Positions 1 through 8,064 of a stretch of DNA of 64,000 nt are shown piece by piece. The first letter of the stretch is position 1. Each line of letters opens with the position of its first letter. Source of the DNA: Anabaena catenula FACHB-362 (GTDB lineage Bacteria > Cyanobacteriota > Cyanobacteriia > Cyanobacteriales > Nostocaceae); contig NZ_JACJTQ010000002.1 of the NCBI RefSeq assembly GCF_014698735.1, forward strand, positions 124,001 to 188,000, written 5' to 3'. The position numbers and the translations under genes are program-made. Under the pieces are notes generated by a model. The model made no database searches. It worked only from the letters and a program-made list of their open reading frames with translations, and was not told where the DNA came from.

Positions 1-1
1 T

Positions 2-265
2 GGTGCGGTGATCACATCAATTTTATTTTCCCTGGGCAAGTTTTTATTAGGACGTTATCTAGGTAACAGCAGTTTTGCTTCAACCTACGGTGCTGCTGGT
101 TCATTGATGGTAATTCTCGCTTGGGTTTACTATGCTGCCCAAATTCTCTTTTTTGGTGCTGAGTTCACCCAAGTTTATGCCAGAAAATATGGTAATCGCA
201 TCATTCCTACAAAGAACGCTGTATCCATAAACCCCAAGGAAAAAAATAACCCAGAGTATCGTTGA
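2..265 (+). CDS. YihY/virulence factor BrkB family membrane protein, C-terminal part
   Basis: The reading frame is open from the left edge of the window, so the start lies outside it. The visible ~88 residues contain the conserved end of the YihY/BrkB (old name RNase BN-like) family: a GKFLLGRYLG segment, FASTYGAAGSL, and a hydrophobic helix ending in FFGAEFTQVYARKYG. The family are polytopic inner-membrane proteins of uncertain function; the old RNase assignment is not supported for the family. The tail after RKYG is polar and short. A dispersed repeat begins immediately after the stop codon. Confidence 0.85.
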   Translation, partial: GAVITSILFSLGKFLLGRYLGNSSFASTYGAAGSLMVILAWVYYAAQILFFGAEFTQVYARKYGNRIIPTKNAVSINPKEKNNPEYR

Positions 266-350
266 TATAGCAGGTGACAGTGCTAGAAGCATTTTATTGT
301 CTAAGTTTTAGCATTGGTTCGTGAACTACCGCCTTGTTCGTTGCTATACC
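266..350 (+). repeat. Dispersed inverted-repeat element, copy 1 (~85 bp)
   Basis: The segment starts with TATAGCA and ends with TGCTATA, so its ends are inverted. Nearly the whole sequence recurs at about 5952-6068, which marks it as a mobile or amplified repeat. It lies directly after the stop of the YihY-family gene. Copy 2 carries about 31 extra bases after TAGCAGGTGACAG that are absent here. Confidence 0.75.
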
Positions 351-427
351 AAAAGTATAGGAGGGAACAGGGGACAGTGTGAAAAGTCTGATTGATGAAT
401 TGAAACAAAAAGTTTAGGAGTTCAGAT

Positions 428-949
428 ATGGAAAAATTCTTTTTCATCGATTGGTATGGAATTTTTGTTCCCAGTATGAGTGTCCCAGAACTCATTATCC
501 GTGGCTCGTTGGTTTATTTGGCACTATTTTCAGTATTACGCCTACTACCTAGCCGACAATTGGGAACTTTAGGAATTGCAGATTTGCTTGTAGTTGTGCT
601 GTTTGCAGAAGCGGCGCAAAATGCAATGGCGGGTAGTTATACATCAATTACTGAAGGTGCTATTTTAGTAGGCACTGTAATTTTTTGGAGTTTCCTGCTG
701 AACTGGTCAGGCTACAAATTTCCTGAATTTCAGCGAGTTATTAATCCTCCTCCATTGCTACTGATAAAAAATGGACGATTGATTAAGCGACACTTAAAAC
801 GGGAATTAATTACAGAAGATGAGTTGATGAGCAAGTTACGTCAGCATGGTGTGGAATTCGTGGATGAAGTGAAGTTTGCATATTTGGAAGCCGACGGTAG
901 CATTAGTATCATCTCCACAGAATCTCAAACTAATTCTACTATTGAGTAA
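428..949 (+). CDS. DUF421 (YetF-like) membrane protein
   Basis: This 173-residue protein fits the DUF421/YetF family. Hydrophobic segments occupy about residues 20-40 and 45-95 (SVLRLLPSRQLGTLGIADLL is a characteristic stretch). A soluble domain follows, with the family motif PPPLLLIKNG, then a basic segment and ITEDELMSKLRQHG, and an acidic C-terminus. YetF-type proteins are membrane anchored and their role is unknown. AGGAG lies at a suitable distance before the ATG. The gene stands alone between a repeat and purB. Confidence 0.88.
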   Translation: MEKFFFIDWYGIFVPSMSVPELIIRGSLVYLALFSVLRLLPSRQLGTLGIADLLVVVLFAEAAQNAMAGSYTSITEGAILVGTVIFWSFLLNWSGYKFPEFQRVINPPPLLLIKNGRLIKRHLKRELITEDELMSKLRQHGVEFVDEVKFAYLEADGSISIISTESQTNSTIE

Positions 950-1019
950 AAAGCGCAAGGAACAAATTAGAAACCCTAATTAAAATGTAAAATATGACGG
1001 TTGTATTAGATGCCCGAAT

Positions 1020-2315
1020 GTGATTGAGCGTTATACTTTGCCCGAAATGGGCAATCTGTGGAATGAAAACTATAAGCTACAAACCTGGCTGCAAGTAGAA
1101 ATTGCTGTTTGCGAAGCACAGGCGGAATTGGGTTACATTCCATCAGAGGCGGTTGCAGAAATTAAGTCTAAGGCGAATTTTGACCCTCAGCGGGTGCTAG
1201 AAATTGAGGCTGAAGTCCGCCATGATATGATCGCTTTCTTGACAAATGTCAATGAATATGTAGGTGATGCAGGACGCTATATTCACCTCGGTTTAACAAG
1301 TTCGGATGTGTTGGATACGGCTTTAGCGCTGCAATTGGTTGCGAGTTTAGATGTGCTGTTGCTACGCCTAGAAGATTTAATCCAGGCAATTCGCCATAAA
1401 GCCAGAGAACACCGTTATACTGTGATGATTGGGCGATCGCATGGTATTCACGCTGAACCAATGACTTTTGGTTTTAAGTTAGCTGGGTGGTTGGCAGAAG
1501 TGTTGCGACACCAAGAACGCTTGCAAATTCTCCGCAAAACCATAGCTGTAGGTAAAATCTCTGGTGCAGTGGGAACTTATGCTAATATCGAACCTCGTGT
1601 AGAAGCGATCGCTTGTCAAAAACTCGGACTTAAACCTGATACCGCCTCTACACAAGTTATTTCCCGCGATATCCATGCCGATTATGTACAGCAATTAGCC
1701 CTTGTTGCTGCATCCATTGAACGCTTTGCTGTAGAAATTCGCAATCTCCAAAAAACCGACGTTTTGGAAGTTGAGGAATTCTTCGCTAAAGGCCAAAAAG
1801 GCTCCAGTGCTATGCCCCACAAACGCAACCCTATTCGTTCTGAACGACTTACCGGGATGGCGCGATTAGTAAGAAGTCATGCAGGTGCAGCTTTAGAAAA
1901 CGTGGCTTTATGGCACGAACGAGATATTTCTCACAGTTCTGTAGAACGGGTAGTTTTACCAGATGCCTGCATTTTAACTCACTTTATGCTGCATGAAATC
2001 ACCGACTTGGTGACAAATCTGCTGGTTTATCCCCAGAACATGGAACGGAATCTCAACTGCTATGGTGGCGTAGTTTTCAGCCAAAGAGTTTTATTGACTT
2101 TGATCGACAAAGGACTCAAGCGAGAAGAAGCTTATGCGATCGTTCAACAAAACGCACACACAGCTTGGAATCAACCAGAAGGTAATTTCCGCGATTTGAT
2201 TAGCAAAGATCCCCGTGTTACTCAAAATTTGTCATCAGCAGAAATAGAAACCTGTTTTGATCCACAGCAGCATCTCAGACATTTAGACCAAGTTTATCAA
2301 AGACTGGGTATTTAG
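1020..2315 (+). CDS. purB: Adenylosuccinate lyase
   Basis: The enzyme catalyses two steps of purine synthesis: SAICAR to AICAR with release of fumarate, and adenylosuccinate to AMP. At 431 residues it has the usual bacterial length. The fumarase/aspartase superfamily signature GSSAMPHKRNP is present near residue 262, and the N-terminus MIERYTLPEMGNLW is typical. Translation starts at a GTG; an ATG two bases upstream is followed at once by a stop, so the GTG is the credible start. The gene is monocistronic and is followed by heptamer repeats. Confidence 0.97.
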   Translation: MIERYTLPEMGNLWNENYKLQTWLQVEIAVCEAQAELGYIPSEAVAEIKSKANFDPQRVLEIEAEVRHDMIAFLTNVNEYVGDAGRYIHLGLTSSDVLDTALALQLVASLDVLLLRLEDLIQAIRHKAREHRYTVMIGRSHGIHAEPMTFGFKLAGWLAEVLRHQERLQILRKTIAVGKISGAVGTYANIEPRVEAIACQKLGLKPDTASTQVISRDIHADYVQQLALVAASIERFAVEIRNLQKTDVLEVEEFFAKGQKGSSAMPHKRNPIRSERLTGMARLVRSHAGAALENVALWHERDISHSSVERVVLPDACILTHFMLHEITDLVTNLLVYPQNMERNLNCYGGVVFSQRVLLTLIDKGLKREEAYAIVQQNAHTAWNQPEGNFRDLISKDPRVTQNLSSAEIETCFDPQQHLRHLDQVYQRLGI

Positions 2316-2336
2316 AATTCCTGCTGCCATTAAGGA

Positions 2337-2530
2337 GGAGAGACGCGGGGGGGGATGGGGAGACGCGGAGACAGTGGGATGCGGAGACAGTGGGATGGGG
2401 GGACGCGGAGAGTTTGTTTGATCAGCAATTAAGTAGAGTAAAACCCTCTTTCTCCCTGCACCCTGCACCCTGCCCCCTGCCTATTTATTCCCTGTTCCCT
2501 GTTCCCTGTTCCCTGTTCCCTGTTCCCTGT
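2337..2530. repeat. STRR heptamer arrays with an embedded dispersed repeat
   Basis: The first block is G-rich (GGGGAGACGCGGAGACAGTG type), the last is at least six perfect copies of TTCCCTG (2488-2529). Between them, about 2405-2466, lies a ~60 bp unit that recurs inverted near 35519-35581. The TTCCCTG array forms the 3' end of the neighbouring MFS gene. Confidence 0.85.
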
Positions 2531-3741
2531 TTGCTTTGCGTTAAAAAAATACACCCACCAGCCACCAAAAACGCCACCGCACCTCTAAATCCACTGGCTA
2601 CAGCTGTCATCCCTGGGGGAAAAACTACACCAAATAAACTCATTGCCAAGGAAAATCCCCCAAAATACATCCCAATTCCTAACCCAGCCCAGCGTTGAGG
2701 CATTAACTCTAAAGCAAAGGGAATTACCCCATTGACAATTAAACTAAATCCAGTTATTATAAAAAATATAATGGGAATCTGTGCGCGCATATAAACCATT
2801 ATCAGCATTGAGCAAACAGTTATACCGACACCTGCGAGCATGACTCGACGATTTCCCAGCTTGACTGCACAGAAACCTGCGGGTAAAGCAGCAACAGCGA
2901 GAGCTAATCCAAACCAAACCATGATTGTAGTTATATCATTGGTATTAAGTTGAGCTTTCAGGGTTTTGCCTAAAGCATCCACGAGTAACCGGGAACCCCA
3001 ACCGACAGTAAAACCGGTGACTAGGATTAAACCTAAGTTTTTGAGAGGTATTTTGGGTGTTTCTAGGTTCTGTTGTGCTGTTGGTATTGCTGGGGGTTGG
3101 ACAAAGCGTAAGGCAAATGCAGCAGCAAGAAGAACAAAGGAAGCGATCGCAAAAGCAAAAATTGCACCTAAACTCAGAATAAACTGATTAGCAATTCCCC
3201 GAAAAGCAGCAACGACTCCTCCCGCTAAAGTCACAAAACTGAATGCTAAAGGCAACTCAGCCGGCATTGCATATATTGTTAATAAGCAAATTGCTGGAGA
3301 ACGAAAAACAGTCATTGCTAAAGCCCAAGCTACCAAAGCTAATGGTAAAATTCCCCGTATCACCTCAGTCGGTGGAATAAAAGTCACAATACAGGGTATA
3401 GCAATCAACAAAGTCGCAGCGAGAATTACACCTGCCAAGATAAAAGGAAAGCGACTTCCTAATTTTAGTCTAGCTTGATCTGAAAGTCCCCCCATCAGTG
3501 GTTCCATCACCACAGCCAAGGCATTTTCTACAACTAATATACCAACTGCTAAAGATGCGGGAAAACCAAATTGAGTCAAAAGTTGGGGTAGATAAGTATT
3601 ATAAACCAACCAAGTCAGGGTAATTGCTGCCTGTAAACCTGCTAAAACCCAAACTTGTACCCATAAAATACTTGGTTGAGATTTTGAGGTAGTCATATTG
3701 ATATGGGAAGAAAAGTTTCCGTCTTTGATAGCAATTCCCAT
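2485..3741 (-). CDS. MFS transporter
   Basis: This 418-residue protein is very hydrophobic with about twelve predicted transmembrane helices. It carries an MFS loop-like stretch (MEPLMGGLSDQARLKLGSRF) after the second or third helix. The substrate cannot be read from the sequence; the first half recalls cation-coupled sugar carriers of the superfamily. The ORF starts at 3741, but an ATG at 3696 (MTTSKSQPS) is equally plausible. Two copies of QGTGNRE at the very C-terminus are encoded by the TTCCCTG heptamer array, so the original stop codon was probably lost or overwritten by repeat growth. Confidence 0.85.
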   Translation of the reverse strand: MGIAIKDGNFSSHINMTTSKSQPSILWVQVWVLAGLQAAITLTWLVYNTYLPQLLTQFGFPASLAVGILVVENALAVVMEPLMGGLSDQARLKLGSRFPFILAGVILAATLLIAIPCIVTFIPPTEVIRGILPLALVAWALAMTVFRSPAICLLTIYAMPAELPLAFSFVTLAGGVVAAFRGIANQFILSLGAIFAFAIASFVLLAAAFALRFVQPPAIPTAQQNLETPKIPLKNLGLILVTGFTVGWGSRLLVDALGKTLKAQLNTNDITTIMVWFGLALAVAALPAGFCAVKLGNRRVMLAGVGITVCSMLIMVYMRAQIPIIFFIITGFSLIVNGVIPFALELMPQRWAGLGIGMYFGGFSLAMSLFGVVFPPGMTAVASGFRGAVAFLVAGGCIFLTQSKQGTGNREQGTGNRE

Positions 3742-3841
3742 TCAAGTGAGGTACAAGCAGTAATAATTAAACGCAGATGGACGCAAATGGACGCAGATAA
3801 TTTTGTACTTCATTAGACTAGGAAATGCTATGTCAATATAA

Positions 3842-3913
3842 ATGGTGGGTTACGGCGCAATGGTAAAAAATAGCAATTTTTACTATAATCATCTTACCCG
3901 TCTAACCCACCAT
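3842..3913. repeat. Short inverted-repeat element (ATGGTGGGTTA ends)
   Basis: ATGGTGGGTTA at 3842-3852 is matched by its reverse complement TAACCCACCAT at 3903-3913, giving a 72 bp element with 11 bp perfect ends. Related ends occur at 14811-14960 and 39495-39554. It fits a MITE-like non-autonomous repeat. A short array of ACTCGGT/ACTCTGA heptamers follows, at about 3920-3957. Confidence 0.7.
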
Positions 3914-3957
3914 AAGGTGTAACTCGGTACTCTGAACTCGGTACTCGGTACTCTGAT

Positions 3958-5130
3958 TTAATACTGGGGAACAGAAGAATCTACTTCCTGACTCCAAGCA
4001 TTAATTCCACCTTTGACATTAGTTCCCACAATTCCGGCTTCTTTGAGGATACCAAGGGCTTTGGCAGAACGTCCACCCATTTTACAATGAGCAATTAAGC
4101 GGTGTCCGTTGAGTATTTCCTTTACCTTAGCAACACCATCACCGGTTTCAATATCGGGTAAAGGTATTAATACTGAACCAGGAATTTTGGCAATTTCATA
4201 CTCGTGGGGGTTACGGACATCGACCAATACAAAGTCTTTCGCACCACTGTCTATTAATGCCTTCAACTCCCTCACCGTCATTTCTTGAATTTCCATTTGC
4301 TGTTTCGCTTCTTCGGCTTGCGCTTGCGGTATACCGCAGAATATTTCGTAGTCTATTAATTTTTCAATGACTGGACGAATCGGATTAGGACGCAGTTTCA
4401 ATTCCCGGAATTTCATTTCTAAGGCATTGTACAACAGCAAACGTCCGCTGAGGGTATTACCATTACCAAGAATAATTTTGACTGTTTCTGTGGCTTGAAT
4501 GATACCAATCATTCCTGGTAAAATCCCTAATACACCACCTTCGGCACAGGAGGGAACCATTCCAGGTGGTGGTGGTTCTGGATACAAGTCACGATAGTTG
4601 GGACCACCTTCGTAGTTAAATACGGTTGCTTGTCCTTCAAAGCGGAAAATGGAACCGTAGACGTTAGGTTTGTCTAACAATACGCAAGCGTCGTTAACTA
4701 AATATCTGGTGGGGAAGTTATCAGTACCATCAACTACGATATCGTAAGGACGAATGATATCGAGGGCGTTTTCGGAACTTAAGCGAGTTTCGTATAAATC
4801 AACTTGACAATGGGGGTTGATTTCGTGAATACGGTTTTTCGCGGATTCGATTTTGGGTTTACCTACCCAAGATGTTCCGTGAATAACTTGACGTTGCAGA
4901 TTGGAGGTATCAACGATATCAAAATCTACAATACCAATGCGTCCAATACCAGCCGCTGCTAAATATAACAGCAATGGTGATCCTAGTCCACCTGTACCGA
5001 TACACAATACACTGGCAGCTTTGAGGCGTTTTTGCCCCTCCAGTCCCACTTCTGGCAAGATTAAGTGACGGGAGTAGCGTTCGTAGTCGTCTTTAGTCAA
5101 CTGGATTTCATCCAGATTGGGATTTAGCAT
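3958..5130 (-). CDS. moeB: MoeB/ThiF-type adenylyltransferase with C-terminal rhodanese domain
   Basis: This enzyme activates the C-terminus of a ubiquitin-like sulfur carrier (MoaD/ThiS type) by adenylation. Residues ~15-260 form the E1-like domain, with the nucleotide loop GTGGLGSP and NLQRQVIHG. Residues ~285-390 form a rhodanese domain with the persulfide-loop signature CKMGGRSA. The 390-residue two-domain layout is common in cyanobacteria. A JAMM peptidase gene lies 33 bp upstream on the same strand, a pairing known from sulfur-carrier pathways in which the peptidase frees the carrier's terminal glycine. The role could be molybdopterin or another sulfur-transfer pathway. Confidence 0.93.
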   Translation of the reverse strand: MLNPNLDEIQLTKDDYERYSRHLILPEVGLEGQKRLKAASVLCIGTGGLGSPLLLYLAAAGIGRIGIVDFDIVDTSNLQRQVIHGTSWVGKPKIESAKNRIHEINPHCQVDLYETRLSSENALDIIRPYDIVVDGTDNFPTRYLVNDACVLLDKPNVYGSIFRFEGQATVFNYEGGPNYRDLYPEPPPPGMVPSCAEGGVLGILPGMIGIIQATETVKIILGNGNTLSGRLLLYNALEMKFRELKLRPNPIRPVIEKLIDYEIFCGIPQAQAEEAKQQMEIQEMTVRELKALIDSGAKDFVLVDVRNPHEYEIAKIPGSVLIPLPDIETGDGVAKVKEILNGHRLIAHCKMGGRSAKALGILKEAGIVGTNVKGGINAWSQEVDSSVPQY

Positions 5131-5163
5131 AGCAGTTGAATGGGAAAGCGCGGAGTATTAATG

Positions 5164-5631
5164 TTAACTTAAAATTGTTAAGTTTATATCTTCGATTGTT
5201 TCGGCTTGAAACTGCTGATTATCGTCAAGACTCCAACTTTGCAGTTCACAAGCTTTACCATTTTGGACGGAAACTATTATATATGAGTATTCTGGCCAAG
5301 CATATAGGCGATCGCATTCTGAAGGAATTGCGGGGTGATCGGGATGGGAATGATAGATACCAATTATACTCAAGTTACGGTTTCTGGCTTCCCTTTGCAT
5401 TTGTAACATGAAAGCGGGTGCGATCGCATATCGTCTCTTGGTACTCTGGGATTCTGCTGTAAAATTCACCGCTTCTTGATTCCAGGCGTTTTCTGTGGGT
5501 ATGACTGTAATTAGGATTTTTCTATCTTCAGCCACATAGCCTAGCATTATCCCACAGCATTCTTCAGGATAGGTGCTTTCGGCGTGATTGTTGATAATTT
5601 GTAAATGTTCTGGGTGGAGTTTGAGGTTCAT
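5164..5631 (-). CDS. M67 family (JAMM/MPN) metallopeptidase
   Basis: This 155-residue JAMM/Mov34 peptidase has the zinc motif HSHPDHPAIPSECD (HxH-x7-S-x2-D) near residues 95-108. The upstream catalytic Glu is in PEECCGIMLG. The family removes C-terminal extensions from small ubiquitin-like sulfur carriers such as CysO, ThiS and MoaD homologues. The gene is just upstream of the moeB-type E1/rhodanese gene on the same strand, so the two probably act on the same carrier. No carrier gene lies next to them. Confidence 0.9.
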   Translation of the reverse strand: MNLKLHPEHLQIINNHAESTYPEECCGIMLGYVAEDRKILITVIPTENAWNQEAVNFTAESQSTKRRYAIAPAFMLQMQREARNRNLSIIGIYHSHPDHPAIPSECDRLYAWPEYSYIIVSVQNGKACELQSWSLDDNQQFQAETIEDINLTILS

Positions 5632-5950
5632 TTTTGATTTTCAACCGCAGATAAACGCAGATAAACGCAGATTAAGAGGATATGTTTTTAGAGGTTGTGT
5701 ACTACTCGTTTTGTTTCTATTTGAGAATTGCCAACTTCGAGAAGCTATCCTACTGGTGTCTACATCTGCCGTTAAAAATTCCTATTTATATCATGTTTGC
5801 TTCATTACTTATTAAAAAAAACTCGCCCCCTCACCGCGTCCCCCCGCAGTTTCCTAACTATAAGTCTTTAACCAAACACGATATTACTATGAGGGTGAAC
5901 AATGCTCACCCTACTTATGTCATTAAGAAAAAAACATCGCTACAATGATG
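5632..5950. other. Intergenic region with short tandem repeats and a hairpin
   Basis: About 320 bp without a credible gene. It holds two to three copies of ATAAACGCAG near 5648-5672, a C-rich stretch near 5824-5850, and an inverted repeat AGGGTGA/TCACCCT at 5892-5912 that could form a 7 bp hairpin. Small open frames here have no recognisable content. Confidence 0.6.
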
Positions 5951-5951
5951 T

Positions 5952-6068
5952 TATAGCAGGTGACAGGCTTCGCCGTGAGCGTCAGCCGAACGGTGACGGT
6001 GCTAGAAGCCTTTTATTGTCTAAGTTTTAGCATTGGTTCGTGAACTACCGCCTTGTCCGTTGCTATAC
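5952..6068 (+). repeat. Dispersed inverted-repeat element, copy 2 (~117 bp) with nested insert
   Basis: This matches the 266-350 element end to end but has about 31 additional bases (roughly 5966-5997) beginning GCTTCGCCGTGAGCG. The ends TATAGCA/TGCTATA are retained. The right end overlaps the stop codon of the carbonic anhydrase gene, so the element appears to supply the gene's last bases. Confidence 0.75.
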
Positions 6069-6791
6069 TATTGTAACTTTTCCTGTGGCTAGATCATAAC
6101 GGCCGCCAACAATTTTCAGTTTACCTTCTTTAATCAAACCTCTTAAAATTGTCGAACTTTCTGCCAAATTTTGCGCTTGATATTGAACATTGGCAATAAT
6201 AGAATTTTCTTCTAAATTACCAGTTTTATTTCTAACGCTTTCTACAGCTGGTTTAATTTCTTCAACAAAAACACCAATTCTTCCTGGTAAGGGATCACCT
6301 TTGATTGCTGCTGATACTGCACCACATTTTGCATGACCTAGAACTACAATTAACTGAGCGCCTAATACTGCTGTGCAAAATTCTAAACTACCAATTGCTG
6401 TTGGACTAGCAACATTACCAGCAACACGCACTACAAATAAATCTCCTAGTCCTTGATCGAAGACAATTTCCGCAGGTACTCTAGAATCAGCGCAACCTAG
6501 TATAGCTGCAAATGGATATTGGGCTACAGCAGTTTCTTCCAAACGCAATTTTGATTGGTGGGGATTAAGACGTTTTCCTTCCACAAATCGCTGATTTCCT
6601 GCTACCAAACTTTTTAAGGCTGCGTCTGAACTAATTGGTTGCGGTTTGACAGATGTAGATGGTTTGTCTGCCATAGCCGACTCTCCTTTCCAGAGTATAG
6701 TACTTGCCGCAGTTACTCCAATGCCAAGACTACCTACACCTGCTAATTTTAAGAAGTTACGGCGACCTACAAATCCGTTAATTTTACTCAT
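6063..6791 (-). CDS. Beta-class carbonic anhydrase with Tat signal
   Basis: The enzyme interconverts CO2 and bicarbonate. The beta-class zinc site is visible: CADSRVPAEIVFDQGLGD (Cys plus the Asp-Arg dyad, near residue 100) and GHAKCGAV (His and Cys ligands, near residue 153). The N-terminus has a twin-arginine signal (GRRNFLKLAG followed by a hydrophobic stretch), so the mature protein is probably periplasmic or lumenal, like EcaB of Synechocystis. The length of 242 is normal. The TAG stop lies inside a dispersed repeat, so the last few residues may differ from the ancestral end. Confidence 0.94.
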   Translation of the reverse strand: MSKINGFVGRRNFLKLAGVGSLGIGVTAASTILWKGESAMADKPSTSVKPQPISSDAALKSLVAGNQRFVEGKRLNPHQSKLRLEETAVAQYPFAAILGCADSRVPAEIVFDQGLGDLFVVRVAGNVASPTAIGSLEFCTAVLGAQLIVVLGHAKCGAVSAAIKGDPLPGRIGVFVEEIKPAVESVRNKTGNLEENSIIANVQYQAQNLAESSTILRGLIKEGKLKIVGGRYDLATGKVTIV

Positions 6792-6921
6792 TACTCAATT
6801 ACCTAAAAACAGATAATTTGGTTATACCATTTATGTACAACTCATAAAGCTGCTTTTTTGACGCTTTTTGCCCTTAATCGGATGAGTAATTTTTTGTAAA
6901 GTTTTTCTTATTAAGACTGAT

Positions 6922-7650
6922 TTAATGCCTCTTCCCTGCACCTAAATATAATTCTCCCACTTTCGGATCAGTTAACAATTCTCTACCAGTTCCAGAAATA
7001 GCATCTCGTCCTGATTCTAATACACAACCACGATCAGCCATTTCCAAGGCTTTCCGGGCATTTTGTTCTACTAAGACAATGGCTGTACCTGATTGGTTAA
7101 TTTGTTTAATTTGCTCAAATACTTGCGTTACCAAAATCGGAGATAAAGCCGCAGAAGGTTCATCTAAAAGCAGTAAACTGGGTTCTAACATCAAAGCTTT
7201 ACCCATTGCTAACATCTGTCTTTCCCCACCTGATAAGGTTCCTGCACGTTGACGACGGCGATCGCTTAATCTAGGAAACATGGTAAATATTTTGTCTTTT
7301 AGCGGTTTGAGGGGAATATTTCGCACAAAGGCTCCCATTTCCAGATTTTCTTCAATCGTCAAGGAAGGAAATACATTGGCTATCTGTGGGATATAACACA
7401 TCCCCCGTTGAACGATTTGATTTGACTTTAACCCGACAATATTTTCCCCTTTGAAGGTAATTGTGCCTGTGTGGGGTGTTAAAAGTCCAAATATGGTTTT
7501 TGCTAAAGTGGATTTACCAGCACCATTAGGACCAATAACGGTGACTAATTCGCCGGCTGATACTCGAAAATTTACACCTTGCAATATATCTACATCTTTG
7601 ATATATCCAGCGTAGACATTTTCCACTTCTAATAAATAGTCATTAGTCAT
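6922..7650 (-). CDS. ABC transporter ATP-binding protein, LivF type
   Basis: This 242-residue ABC ATPase has Walker A GPNGAGKST (~residue 40), the signature LSGGERQMLAMGKAL and Walker B LLLLDEPSAALSP. The layout and the YIPQ/VFPSLTIEENLEMG segment match the LivF/BraG branch, which energises branched-chain or neutral amino acid uptake. No permease or binding protein is adjacent, so it is an orphan subunit; in Anabaena the NatE subunit of the N-I system is also encoded apart from its partners, which is one candidate identity. The start codon sits in a heptamer repeat: the N-terminus MTND is read from ATGACTA units. Confidence 0.88.
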   Translation of the reverse strand: MTNDYLLEVENVYAGYIKDVDILQGVNFRVSAGELVTVIGPNGAGKSTLAKTIFGLLTPHTGTITFKGENIVGLKSNQIVQRGMCYIPQIANVFPSLTIEENLEMGAFVRNIPLKPLKDKIFTMFPRLSDRRRQRAGTLSGGERQMLAMGKALMLEPSLLLLDEPSAALSPILVTQVFEQIKQINQSGTAIVLVEQNARKALEMADRGCVLESGRDAISGTGRELLTDPKVGELYLGAGKRH

Positions 7651-7772
7651 TAGTTATTAGTCATTAGTCATTAGTTATTAGTTATTAGTCAGTAGGAACA
7701 AGGAACTAGAAATTGGTAATTGGGTTATTTATTTCCCTAGTCCCCAGTCCCTAGTCCCCAGTCCCCAGTCAC
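7645..7772. repeat. STRR heptamer arrays (TCATTAG and CCCCAGT types)
   Basis: TCATTAG/TTATTAG units run from about 7645 to 7690 and touch the start codon of the LivF-type gene. CCCTAGT/CCCCAGT units run from about 7735 to 7771 just after the stop of the ferredoxin gene. Both show a seven-base period typical of heterocystous cyanobacteria. Confidence 0.85.
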
Positions 7773-8000
7773 CTAAGAGGGTGTTTTTTGCAGTTCAGGT
7801 CTTTCTTCTGCCAGAATTGCATTTTCTACAGGGCAAACTTGCAAACAGATGCCACAGTCGATACAGGTAGCAAAGTCAATCCAGTACCAATCGGTGCCTT
7901 TGACATTTTTACCTGGGCCCTCATGAATGCAAGCTACAGGACAAGCTGCTACGCAGTCAGCCACGCCTTCACAAACGTCAGTCACAATTGTATGTGGCAT
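7773..8000 (-). CDS. Dicluster 4Fe-4S/3Fe-4S ferredoxin
   Basis: This is a 75-residue soluble electron carrier. The first cysteine group is CEGVADCVAACPVAC (C-x5-C-x3-CP), the second is CIDCGICLQVCPVEN (C-x2-C-x2-C-x3-CP). The irregular first group resembles seven-iron or bacterial dicluster ferredoxins. It is not PsaC, whose cluster spacing and length differ. AGAGAGGGA precedes the ATG. Redox partners are unknown. Confidence 0.88.
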   Translation of the reverse strand: MPHTIVTDVCEGVADCVAACPVACIHEGPGKNVKGTDWYWIDFATCIDCGICLQVCPVENAILAEERPELQKTPS

Positions 8001-8064
8001 TTTATCGATTCCCTCTCTTTAATGAATCAGCAGTTTTTAGCGTAACAATTTGTAATGTTATCTG

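Noticed and set aside
5588..5948. Small plus-strand frames between the JAMM and carbonic anhydrase genes
   Set aside because: They start within the JAMM gene or consist of tandem repeat and AT-rich spacer; there is no ribosome-binding site or recognisable motif.
6922..7650. Firm assignment as NatE of the N-I amino acid transporter
   Set aside because: The orphan location fits, but sequence reading alone cannot separate it from other LivF-type ATPases, so no symbol was given.
7773..8000. Photosystem I subunit PsaC
   Set aside because: Length (75) and first cysteine spacing (C-x5-C-x3-CP) differ from PsaC's two regular CxxCxxCxxxCP motifs; none of the conserved PsaC sequence is present.
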